This document shows, in pieces, positions 8,460 through 15,570 of a stretch of 62,023 nt of DNA. Both the position numbers and the translations under genes were made by a program. Under the pieces are notes generated by a model, which ran no database searches, was not told the origin of the DNA, and worked only from the letters and a program-made list of their open reading frames with translations. Positions within the stretch are counted from its first letter, which is position 1; every line of letters starts with the position of its first letter. The DNA is from JAIRVZ01 sp031553755 (GTDB lineage: Bacteria; Bacteroidota; Bacteroidia; Bacteroidales; Azobacteroidaceae), in contig JAVBKZ010000004.1 in assembly GCA_031553755.1 (NCBI GenBank), positions 1 through 62,023 of the forward strand. Reading direction: 5' to 3'.

Positions 8460-10013
8460 ATGAGTAATCAGTTAGAAAAAGTAAAAGAGCTTATCGAACT
8501 CAGAACAAAAGCTCGTTTAGGAGGAGGCGAAAAAGCCATCGAAAAACAACATGCGCAGGGAAAATATACAGCAAGAGAGCGTATAACAATGTTACTCGAT
8601 GAAGGTAGTTTCGAAGAATTCGACATGTTTATGCAACATCGTTGTACAAACTTTGGAATGGAAAAAAAACAATACCTTGGAGATGGTGTTGTTACCGGAT
8701 ATGGAACTATCGAAGGACGTTTGGTATATATCTTTGCCCAAGACTTTACTGTTATCGGAGGTTCTTTGTCTGAAACAATGGCTCAGAAAATATGTAAAGT
8801 AATGGATATGGCCATGAAAATGGGAGCTCCTATTGTTGGTTTGAACGACTCTGGAGGCGCTCGTATTCAAGAAGGTATTAACGCGTTAGCCGGATATGCC
8901 GAAATTTTCCAACGCAACATCATGGCATCAGGAGTTGTTCCGCAAATCTCCGGAATATTCGGACCTTGCGCCGGAGGAGCCGTTTATTCGCCTGCGTTGA
9001 CCGACTTTACAATCATGGTAAAAGGAATGAGTTATATGTTTCTGACCGGACCGAAAGTCGTTAAAACAGTAACCGGAGAAGATGTCACACAAGAAGAATT
9101 GGGTGGAGCAACCGTACATGCTTCCCGTTCGGGAGTAACCCATTTTGCTGTTGAAACCGGAGAAGAAGGAATCAAACTTATCCGTAAACTATTAAGTTTT
9201 TTACCTCAAAATAATCTTGAAGAACCGCCTGTAATGTCAACAAATGATCCTATCGACAGGTTGGAAGATTCATTGAATGAAATAATTCCTGATAGTCCGA
9301 ATAAAGCATACGACATGTATGAAGTAATCGGGGCTATTATTGATAACGGAGAATTTCTTGAAGTACATGCTGATTACGCTCAAAATATCATAGTCGGTTT
9401 TGCCCGGATGAATGGTTCTTCAGTTGGTATTGTGGCTAATCAACCCAGTCGTTTGGCAGGGGTTCTTGATATCAATGCTTCACGCAAAGCCGCTCGTTTT
9501 GTCCGTTTCTGCGATGCGTTCAACATTCCTATCTTAACATTGGTCGACGTTCCGGGATTTTTGCCGGGAACAGGTCAGGAATATGGAGGAGTTATTGTTC
9601 ACGGGGCAAAATTGCTTTATGCCTACGGAGAGGCTACTGTGCCTAAAGTAACGGTCACTTTGCGTAAATCTTATGGAGGCGCTCATATTGTAATGAGCTG
9701 TAAGCAATTACGTGGAGATATGAATTATGCTTGGCCTACCGCCGAAATCGCGGTAATGGGAGGCGCCGGCGCGGTTGAAGTCCTTTATGCGAAAGAAGCG
9801 AAAGAAGCCGCTGATCCTGCTGCTTGTTTGGCTGAAAAAGAAACAGAATACAACAAGGCGTTTGCCAATCCGTATAATGCCGCTAAATATGGATATATTG
9901 ATGATGTGATCGAACCGAGAAATACACGTTTCCGTGTGATTCGCGCATTCCAACAATTAGCCACTAAAAAGCAAGTGAATCCGTCTAAAAAGCATGATAA
10001 TTTACCATTATAA
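8460..10013 (+). CDS. mmdA: Methylmalonyl-CoA decarboxylase alpha subunit (carboxyltransferase)
   Basis: Moves the carboxyl group of methylmalonyl-CoA to biotin on the carrier subunit. From ATG 8460 the protein has 517 residues. The open frame extends to 8397, but those codons lie inside the palindrome and MSNQLEKVKEL is the usual N-terminus. The two crotonase-like halves each have their Gly-rich oxyanion motif: FGPCAGGAVYSP and the later SYGGAH. Propionyl-CoA carboxylase beta subunits are close relatives. The neighbouring OadG- and OadB-type membrane genes favour a sodium-pumping decarboxylase. Confidence 0.92.
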   Translation: MSNQLEKVKELIELRTKARLGGGEKAIEKQHAQGKYTARERITMLLDEGSFEEFDMFMQHRCTNFGMEKKQYLGDGVVTGYGTIEGRLVYIFAQDFTVIGGSLSETMAQKICKVMDMAMKMGAPIVGLNDSGGARIQEGINALAGYAEIFQRNIMASGVVPQISGIFGPCAGGAVYSPALTDFTIMVKGMSYMFLTGPKVVKTVTGEDVTQEELGGATVHASRSGVTHFAVETGEEGIKLIRKLLSFLPQNNLEEPPVMSTNDPIDRLEDSLNEIIPDSPNKAYDMYEVIGAIIDNGEFLEVHADYAQNIIVGFARMNGSSVGIVANQPSRLAGVLDINASRKAARFVRFCDAFNIPILTLVDVPGFLPGTGQEYGGVIVHGAKLLYAYGEATVPKVTVTLRKSYGGAHIVMSCKQLRGDMNYAWPTAEIAVMGGAGAVEVLYAKEAKEAADPAACLAEKETEYNKAFANPYNAAKYGYIDDVIEPRNTRFRVIRAFQQLATKKQVNPSKKHDNLPL

Positions 10014-10023
10014 TGAATAAAGG

Positions 10024-10128
10024 GAGTTAAATAAGAAGTTTGAAGAATTTAGAGAAAGTTAAAGGAATTTTACCTGCGACTTCTTCTAACTTCTTCTAAC
10101 TTCCTATAACTTCCTATAACTTCTATAA
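10024..10128. repeat. Palindrome with five near-tandem 10-base units
   Basis: The right side is built of 10-base units, two TTCTTCTAAC (10081-10100), two TTCCTATAAC (10101-10120) and a partial TTCTATAA. The left side (10024-10065) is rich in complementary words such as AGAAGTT and AAAGTTA, so the RNA can fold into a long imperfect hairpin. It ends 4 bases before the ATG of the OadG-type gene. Confidence 0.6.
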
Positions 10129-10132
10129 CATT

Positions 10133-11083
10133 ATGATTATAAAACAAAAAATAGGAATAAGTTTACTGCTTGCTTTTGTAGTATTTCTTAATATCCATGC
10201 TCAACGAACAACTGCTCTTCGGATAAATGAAATTTTGGTTATCAATGAAGATAATTTTGTAGATGATTACGGAAAAAGAAATTCTTGGATTGAAATATTC
10301 AATACCTCTCCGGCAACGGTCAATATTGCAGGGTGTTTTTTAACTAATGACCCTAAAAATCCCAAAAAATACATGATTCCGAAAGGCGATGTATTGACAA
10401 AAATTAAACCTCGTCAACATCTTCTTTTTTGGGCCGACAATAATCCGCATCGAGGTACCTTTCATTTGAATTTTACGTTAGATCCTACTCAATCTAATTA
10501 TATCGCGTTATACGATTCTGACGGACGGACTTTAATTGATGAAGTAACGGTTCCTGCCGGACAAAAAGCGGATATAAGCTACGGCTTGGTTGAAGATGGA
10601 TGGGATGAAACCCGTTTACAAGAAGAATTGAAACACAATTCTTTGTATAAAGGAGGTGACAAACTTTGGATTCCATTTGAAAAGGTGACTCCAAGCACAA
10701 ACAATGTTACTCTTGATACGAATGAAAAAATAGAGAACTTTAAAGAAAACGATCCTGTAGGTTGGGGTATGACTATTACCGCGATGGGTGTTGTATTTTT
10801 AGGTTTATTGATGCTTTTCTTAGTATTCAAGGTTATAGGAAATACAGCGATGCTCTTGAGCCGCAAACGGGCGATGAAAGCATCCGGATTAACTAAAGAA
10901 GAAGCCAAGGGTGTAACTTCCGGTTCCGGAGAAATTTATGCGGCTATAGCGATGGCGATTTACGAAGTAACAGAAGAAGCTCACGATGACGAAAATACTG
11001 TTCTTACAATAAAGAGGGTTGCAAGAAGTTATTCTCCGTGGAGTTCTAAAATTTATGGATTGAGAGAAATACCTAAAAAATAA
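10133..11083 (+). CDS. Decarboxylase gamma/delta subunit: lamin-tail domain fused to OadG
   Basis: Small membrane subunit that helps assemble the sodium pump, here 316 residues instead of the usual 80-120. After a signal peptide (1-23) comes a lamin-tail-like domain (about 25-165, with LRINEILVINED, WIEIFNTS and the GYGL-like SYGLVEDG). The OadG part follows: a helix near 217-238 (ITAMGVVFLGLLMLFLVFKV) and a cytoplasmic tail. The fusion puts an immunoglobulin-like domain outside the membrane. The gene sits between two palindromes; the second begins at the base after its stop codon. Confidence 0.85.
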   Translation: MIIKQKIGISLLLAFVVFLNIHAQRTTALRINEILVINEDNFVDDYGKRNSWIEIFNTSPATVNIAGCFLTNDPKNPKKYMIPKGDVLTKIKPRQHLLFWADNNPHRGTFHLNFTLDPTQSNYIALYDSDGRTLIDEVTVPAGQKADISYGLVEDGWDETRLQEELKHNSLYKGGDKLWIPFEKVTPSTNNVTLDTNEKIENFKENDPVGWGMTITAMGVVFLGLLMLFLVFKVIGNTAMLLSRKRAMKASGLTKEEAKGVTSGSGEIYAAIAMAIYEVTEEAHDDENTVLTIKRVARSYSPWSSKIYGLREIPKK

Positions 11084-11143
11084 ATCAGTTAACCAGTTGA
11101 CGAGTTAACAAGTTCTCGTTAACTCGTCAACTGGTTAACTGAT
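11084..11143. repeat. Perfect 26-bp inverted repeat with 8-base loop
   Basis: The arms 11084-11109 and 11118-11143 are exact reverse complements around the loop AAGTTCTC. Each arm is made of related words (GTTAACTC, GTCAACTG, GTTAACTG). The left arm begins directly after the OadG stop codon, and the right arm ends 18 bases before the biotin-carrier ATG. No T-run follows, so it is not a standard terminator. Confidence 0.9.
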
Positions 11144-11161
11144 CTACTAAAAAACTAAAAA

Positions 11162-11581
11162 ATGAAAAGTTTTAAATATACAATCAACGGAAATGTTTAC
11201 AAAGTAGTTGTGAACAGCATTGAGAATACCATTGCGGAAGTAGAAGTAAATGGAACTCCTTACAAAGTAGAAATGCATAAGCCTACTAAAAAAGAAATAG
11301 TAACGATCAAACGTCCTGCACAAGCGGCAGTTACTCCGATAAGCCGTCCTGCACAAATAGCTACGGTTTCAGGAGCATTACGTTCTCCGCTACCCGGAAC
11401 TATTTTGGATATCACTTGCAAAGTGGGCGACACGGTAAAAAAAGGACAAAAGTTAGTCGTTTTGGAAGCCATGAAAATGGAAAATTCTATCAATGCCGAT
11501 AGAGACGGTGTTGTTAAAGAAATAAAAATAAATAAAGGAGATTCTGTATTGGAAGGCGCAGATCTTATTGTAATAGGATAA
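11162..11581 (+). CDS. Biotin carboxyl carrier subunit of the decarboxylase
   Basis: Carries the carboxyl group between the carboxyltransferase and the membrane pump. The 139 residues include an N-terminal beta-strand region, a Pro/Ala-rich linker (about 50-70) and a C-terminal biotinyl domain with the signature VLEAMKMEN, in which Lys105 is the biotinylation site. Only 4 bases separate it from the beta subunit gene. Confidence 0.93.
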   Translation: MKSFKYTINGNVYKVVVNSIENTIAEVEVNGTPYKVEMHKPTKKEIVTIKRPAQAAVTPISRPAQIATVSGALRSPLPGTILDITCKVGDTVKKGQKLVVLEAMKMENSINADRDGVVKEIKINKGDSVLEGADLIVIG

Positions 11582-11585
11582 TATT

Positions 11586-12746
11586 ATGAACAATAGTTTT
11601 GTATCATTTCTAACAGAAAACCTGGAGATATTCCTCTCTTATACGGGGATTGCAAGTGCTACTCCGGGGCATATAGCAATGATCGTGGTAGGTTTGATTT
11701 TTATCTATCTGGCCATTGCGCACGAATTTGAACCCATGCTTTTGATTCCTATTGGATTTGGTATTTTGATTGGAAATATTCCATTTAAAGACGCGGGTCT
11801 TCAATTAGGTATATATGAAGAAGGGTCGGTCTTGAATATTCTTTATCAGGGAGTTACACAAGGATGGTATCCTCCGTTGATATTTCTTGGGATAGGGGCA
11901 ATGACCGATTTCTCGGCTTTAATATCCAATCCTAAATTAATGCTTATCGGAGCCGCGGCTCAGTTTGGTATTTTCGGAGCATATATTATTGCTTTATGGA
12001 TGGGATTCGAACCTAATCAGGCAGGTGCAATCGGTATTATTGGTGGCGCTGATGGTCCTACGGCGATTTTCCTTTCTTCTAAATTAGCGCCGAATTTGAT
12101 GGGGGCGATTGCTATTTCAGCATATTCTTATATGGCTTTGGTTCCTGTTATTCAACCACCTTTGATGAGAGCGTTTACAACTAAGAAAGAACGTGTTATC
12201 CGGATGAAACCGCCTCGCGTTGTTTCTCAGACGGAAAAAATTATTTTCCCAATTGTCGGTTTATTGTTGACATGTTTTCTTGTTCCTTCAGGATTACCTC
12301 TTTTGGGAATGTTATTCTTCGGTAATTTATTAAAAGAATCGGGAGTTACACGTCGTTTGGCAGAAACAGCTCGTGGCCCGCTTATTGACACAATTACGAT
12401 TTTATTGGGAGTAACAGTAGGAGCTTCGACTCAAGCGACTCAATTTCTTACAATGGATTCTTTGAAAATTTTCGGATTAGGGGCGTTATCTTTCATTATA
12501 GCGACAAGTGCAGGTATTTTATTCGTTAAATTCTTCAATTTATTCTTGAAAGAAGGAAATAAAATCAATCCGCTTATCGGAAATTCAGGAGTTTCAGCGG
12601 TTCCCGATTCCGCGCGTATTTCTCAAACAATAGGATTAGAATACGATCCGTCTAACTATTTGTTGATGCACGCTATGGGACCAAATGTGGCAGGAGTAAT
12701 CGGTTCTGCTGTCGCGGCCGGTATTTTGTTGGGATTCTTAGGCTAA
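11586..12746 (+). CDS. mmdB: Sodium-pumping decarboxylase beta subunit (OadB/MmdB/GcdB family)
   Basis: Integral membrane subunit that decarboxylates carboxybiotin and exports sodium. It has 386 residues with about ten hydrophobic segments. The conserved motif GIIGGADGPTAIFL (near 152-165) carries the functional Asp, and the C-terminal re-entrant region has MHAMGPNVAGVIGSAVAAG. The operon order epimerase, alpha, gamma-type, biotin carrier, beta points to methylmalonyl-CoA as substrate, so the cell probably makes propionate and conserves energy as a sodium gradient. Confidence 0.93.
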   Translation: MNNSFVSFLTENLEIFLSYTGIASATPGHIAMIVVGLIFIYLAIAHEFEPMLLIPIGFGILIGNIPFKDAGLQLGIYEEGSVLNILYQGVTQGWYPPLIFLGIGAMTDFSALISNPKLMLIGAAAQFGIFGAYIIALWMGFEPNQAGAIGIIGGADGPTAIFLSSKLAPNLMGAIAISAYSYMALVPVIQPPLMRAFTTKKERVIRMKPPRVVSQTEKIIFPIVGLLLTCFLVPSGLPLLGMLFFGNLLKESGVTRRLAETARGPLIDTITILLGVTVGASTQATQFLTMDSLKIFGLGALSFIIATSAGILFVKFFNLFLKEGNKINPLIGNSGVSAVPDSARISQTIGLEYDPSNYLLMHAMGPNVAGVIGSAVAAGILLGFLG

Positions 12747-12750
12747 TTAT

Positions 12751-12833
12751 TTAGACCACATAGACAGATAATACGCATAATTTTTTTACTTATAATTTAA
12801 GTTTTATGTGTCGGATTTGTCTATGTGGTCTAA
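12751..12833. repeat. Palindromic element with ccacatagaca arms
   Basis: TTAGACCACATAGACA (12751-12766) and TGTCTATGTGGTCTAA (12818-12833) are perfect 16-base inverted repeats. Inside them ACGCATAA (12773-12780) pairs with TTATGTGT (12804-12811, one wobble). A T-run follows the right arm, so it could also terminate the decarboxylase transcript. The right side contains the likely start codon of the next gene. Confidence 0.85.
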
Positions 12834-13498
12834 TTTTTTTCGTTAATTTACTTTTTTTATTTTCCTGTACTCCAAATTCTTCCAAACCGGAAATTCAAAA
12901 ATTACAAAGTTCAGTGGAATTTGATTCGATAAATACAAAAGAACCGGAAATAATCATCGACAGCAATATGTCTTTTGAGGATGCTATTGCCGGAACTGAT
13001 GCTCCTCAAGAAATTCTTGACCAATTGGTTCTGGTTGATGTGGAATATTATTCAACTGACGATAAACTTCATCGTGGACAAATTTTATTGAATCGAAGTA
13101 TAAAAGAAGATATTATCGCTATCTTCGATACTATCAAAACGATTCGTTTTCCTGTTCATCAGGCTATTCCGATTGTCGCTTATGGTTGGGACGACAATCG
13201 TTCGATGCTTGCCAACAATACTTCCGCTTTTTGTTACCGTAAAGTCGCCGGAACGAATAATCTATCACGTCATGCCAAAGGAAAAGCCATCGATATCAAT
13301 CCTTTTTTTAATCCCTTAATTTGGAAAACTCCAAATCAAAATCGTCCGGTAATTCCTGAAGGCGCTCAACACAATAAAAATGTTGCAGGAACGTTACATG
13401 AAGAACATCCCATTGTCAAGGAATTTATCAAAAGAAAATTTACCTGGGGATACAATTTTCCTAAATATTACGACATACACCATTTTCATAAAGACTAA
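12806..13498 (+). CDS. M15-family zinc peptidase lipoprotein
   Basis: Probably a D,D-carboxypeptidase or L,D-type peptidase acting on peptidoglycan peptides. The 230 residues show the M15 signature SxHxxGxAxD (S154, H156, G159, A161, D163) and the closing zinc ligand region DIHHFH (223-228). The N-terminus is a lipoprotein signal with lipobox LFSC (Cys21). The only upstream ATG in frame (12806) lies inside the preceding palindrome, so the repeat encodes the first codons. The stop overlaps the next start by one base. Confidence 0.8.
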   Translation: MCRICLCGLIFFVNLLFLFSCTPNSSKPEIQKLQSSVEFDSINTKEPEIIIDSNMSFEDAIAGTDAPQEILDQLVLVDVEYYSTDDKLHRGQILLNRSIKEDIIAIFDTIKTIRFPVHQAIPIVAYGWDDNRSMLANNTSAFCYRKVAGTNNLSRHAKGKAIDINPFFNPLIWKTPNQNRPVIPEGAQHNKNVAGTLHEEHPIVKEFIKRKFTWGYNFPKYYDIHHFHKD

Positions 13499-15306
13499 TG
13501 AATACGATAGAAAAACTTCACGCTGATTATCAACAAGATATTTCCATCCAAAAAGAAAATTTAAACCAAATCAAGAAAAAAATCAGAACCGTAGGGCTTA
13601 TCCGATTATTGATAGTGTTGCTTACCATTGCCGCCATTTATATTTATTGGGGAAGTATCATAGTTATAGCCACGACAATAATTGTTTCTCTCATCGCTTT
13701 TTTATTCTTTGTTGTCAGGCATAACAAACTCTTTTTGAAACGTGATTATATAGAAACAACCATTCGTTTCGATGAAAATGAATTAAAAGCCATAGATTAT
13801 GATTTTACTCCGTTTGATGGTGCTAAAGATCGTATTTCTTCACAACATTCTTTTAGTTTGGATTTAGATGTTTTTGGTGATAAATCATTATTTCAATCCA
13901 TAAACAGAACTTGTACGGCTTATGGAAAAACTTTACTCGCTGATTGGTTTCAATATCCCGAAATAGAAAAAAAAACAATATTACGCAGGCAGAAAGCAGT
14001 TGAAGAACTTGCTCAAAATCCACAATTAGCAAAACATTTTATTGTCACCGGACAACTTCACCCAAATTCGGCGTCTGATTTAAAAGAAATGAATGAATTT
14101 ATCAGTTATCCATCTTATTTTTTGAAAAATAAAATATGGAAGTTATTGATTTATTTCATTCCTTGTTTTTGGTTTGTTTATATTTTGCTTATTTCATTTG
14201 GAATTTTACCCATCGATGGTTTGGGATTAGCAATCGCGATTGGTTTGATAATTGGAGAATCCCAAATGAAAAAAATCAATCAATTACAAGATGTAGTCGG
14301 GAAAAAAGAGAAAATATTCGCGTCTTATTCCGATTTAATTACCATTATCGAATCTGAAAATCCTGATTCTGAACAATTAAAAAAAATCAGGAATAATTTT
14401 TTCAATCAAGAAATACCTACATCTAAAATTATAAAGCAACTTTCAAAATTGTTATCTGATTTGGATATGCGTTTCAACGTTCCTGCACGTCTTTTGCTAA
14501 ATACTCTTTTTTTATGGGACATCCGCAATGCCTGGAGAGTAGAAAAATGGCAAAATGAATATTCTCCTTTGTTGGAAAAATGGATACGTGCTTTAGGGGA
14601 ATATGACGCCCTGTTTTCGTTAGCGATTTTCAAACACAATCATCCGGAATATATTTTTCCTGAAATTTCGGAAAAGTATTTCGTTTTTGAAGGAAAAAAT
14701 TTAGGTCATCCATTAATGAACCGGAACCTTTGTGTGAAAAACGATGTAAATATTCCTCAAAATCCCTATTTTATGATTGTAACCGGAGCAAATATGGCAG
14801 GAAAAAGCACTTATCTGAGAACGTTGGGCATTAATTATTTACTGGCATGTATTGGCGCTCCAGTTTGCGCGGATTCTTTGAAAATATATCCTGCAGCTTT
14901 AGTTACAAGTTTAAGAACATCAGATTCTCTTTCAGATAATGAATCGTATTTCTTCGCTGAACTGAAACGCCTGAAAATGATTATTGAACGGTTAAATTCG
15001 GGTGAAAAAATGTTTATTATTTTGGATGAAATACTAAAAGGTACAAATTCTGTCGACAAACAAAAAGGCTCATTCGCGTTAGTGCAGCAATTGGTTTCGC
15101 TTAATACCTGTGGAATTATCGCTACTCACGACTTATTGTTAGGAAACTTGGCGGATAAATTTCCTGAAAAAATTGAAAATTTCAGGTTCGAGGCCGATAT
15201 AACCGGTGATGAACTTACATTTTCATACCAGTTACGCAGGGGAATCGCCCAAAATATGAATGCTTGTTTTCTGATGAAGAAGATGGGAATAACTGTTGAA
15301 AATTAA
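13498..15306 (+). CDS. Membrane-anchored MutS-like ATPase
   Basis: A 602-residue protein with the MutS core and ATPase domain at the C-terminus: Walker A TGANMAGKST (429-438), Walker B FIILDE (506-511) and the His of IATHD (544). There is no mismatch-recognition domain. Instead the N-terminal part has two membrane helices (about 32-50 and 52-73) and another hydrophobic pair near 213-255. Proteins of this kind are annotated in Bacteroidetes as MutS-related. Their substrate is unknown to me, and a role in mismatch repair should not be assumed. Translation is probably coupled to the M15 gene. Confidence 0.85.
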   Translation: MNTIEKLHADYQQDISIQKENLNQIKKKIRTVGLIRLLIVLLTIAAIYIYWGSIIVIATTIIVSLIAFLFFVVRHNKLFLKRDYIETTIRFDENELKAIDYDFTPFDGAKDRISSQHSFSLDLDVFGDKSLFQSINRTCTAYGKTLLADWFQYPEIEKKTILRRQKAVEELAQNPQLAKHFIVTGQLHPNSASDLKEMNEFISYPSYFLKNKIWKLLIYFIPCFWFVYILLISFGILPIDGLGLAIAIGLIIGESQMKKINQLQDVVGKKEKIFASYSDLITIIESENPDSEQLKKIRNNFFNQEIPTSKIIKQLSKLLSDLDMRFNVPARLLLNTLFLWDIRNAWRVEKWQNEYSPLLEKWIRALGEYDALFSLAIFKHNHPEYIFPEISEKYFVFEGKNLGHPLMNRNLCVKNDVNIPQNPYFMIVTGANMAGKSTYLRTLGINYLLACIGAPVCADSLKIYPAALVTSLRTSDSLSDNESYFFAELKRLKMIIERLNSGEKMFIILDEILKGTNSVDKQKGSFALVQQLVSLNTCGIIATHDLLLGNLADKFPEKIENFRFEADITGDELTFSYQLRRGIAQNMNACFLMKKMGITVEN

Positions 15307-15324
15307 AACAATTTATAGTTTTTG

Positions 15325-15354
15325 TTTGTTTTGTGAAAAAATGTATTACATTTG
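15325..15354 (+). promoter_or_regulatory. Predicted promoter of the aromatic amino acid operon
   Basis: TTTG at 15325-15328 and TACATTTG at 15347-15354 match the Bacteroidetes -33 and -7 elements, 18 bases apart. Transcription would start near 15360, giving about 20 bases before the leader-peptide ATG. Confidence 0.7.
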
Positions 15355-15379
15355 TACTTTCTAAAAGCAAAAAGAAAGC

Positions 15380-15457
15380 ATGAACAAATATTATTTTACA
15401 TATTCCTTTTATTATTTTTACTTTAGTGGAAAAGTAAGACAGGATTCTTGTATGTAA
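15380..15457 (+). CDS. Phe/Tyr-rich leader peptide of the aromatic operon
   Basis: A 25-codon open frame, ATG 15380 to TAA 15455-15457. Residues 4-15 read YYFTYSFYYFYF: six Tyr and four Phe in twelve codons. Such a density of the pathway's end-product codons, right behind a promoter and before a hairpin plus T-run, is the signature of a ribosome-sensing attenuator. Its last codons contain the 9-base antiterminator segment GACAGGATT (15438-15446). A ribosome at the stop codon would cover that segment, while one stalled on the Tyr/Phe codons would leave it free. Confidence 0.85.
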   Translation: MNKYYFTYSFYYFYFSGKVRQDSCM

Positions 15458-15536
15458 ATAAAGTTCAAACAAAATTTGAAATAAATAACAAAAATAAAGA
15501 ATATAAAATCCTGTCAGAAATGGCGGGATTTTTTTA
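15438..15536 (+). promoter_or_regulatory. Transcription attenuator of the pheA operon
   Basis: Two exclusive structures can be read. Antiterminator: GACAGGATT (15438-15446) pairs perfectly with AATCCTGTC (15507-15515), with a small hairpin TTCAAA/TTTGAA (15464-15469 and 15475-15480) between the arms. Terminator: the same 15507-15515 segment instead pairs with 15521-15530. Scarce charged Phe or Tyr should stall the ribosome and favour the antiterminator, and plentiful supply should favour termination. The mechanism is inferred by analogy with enteric phe and trp leaders. Confidence 0.8.
15506..15535 (+). terminator. Intrinsic terminator of the attenuator
   Basis: AAATCCTGTCA (15506-15516) pairs with TGGCGGGATTT (15521-15531) over 11 pairs, two of them G-T, closed by a GAAA loop. 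Seven T residues (15529-15535) end the structure. It stands 35 bases before the pheA start. Confidence 0.85.
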
Positions 15537-15570
15537 TGTGTGTATAACTTTAGTATAAGTCAGATAAAAA

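Noticed and set aside
10081..10128. CRISPR-like repeats
   Set aside because: Units of about 10 bases are directly adjacent with no spacers; no cas genes are present.
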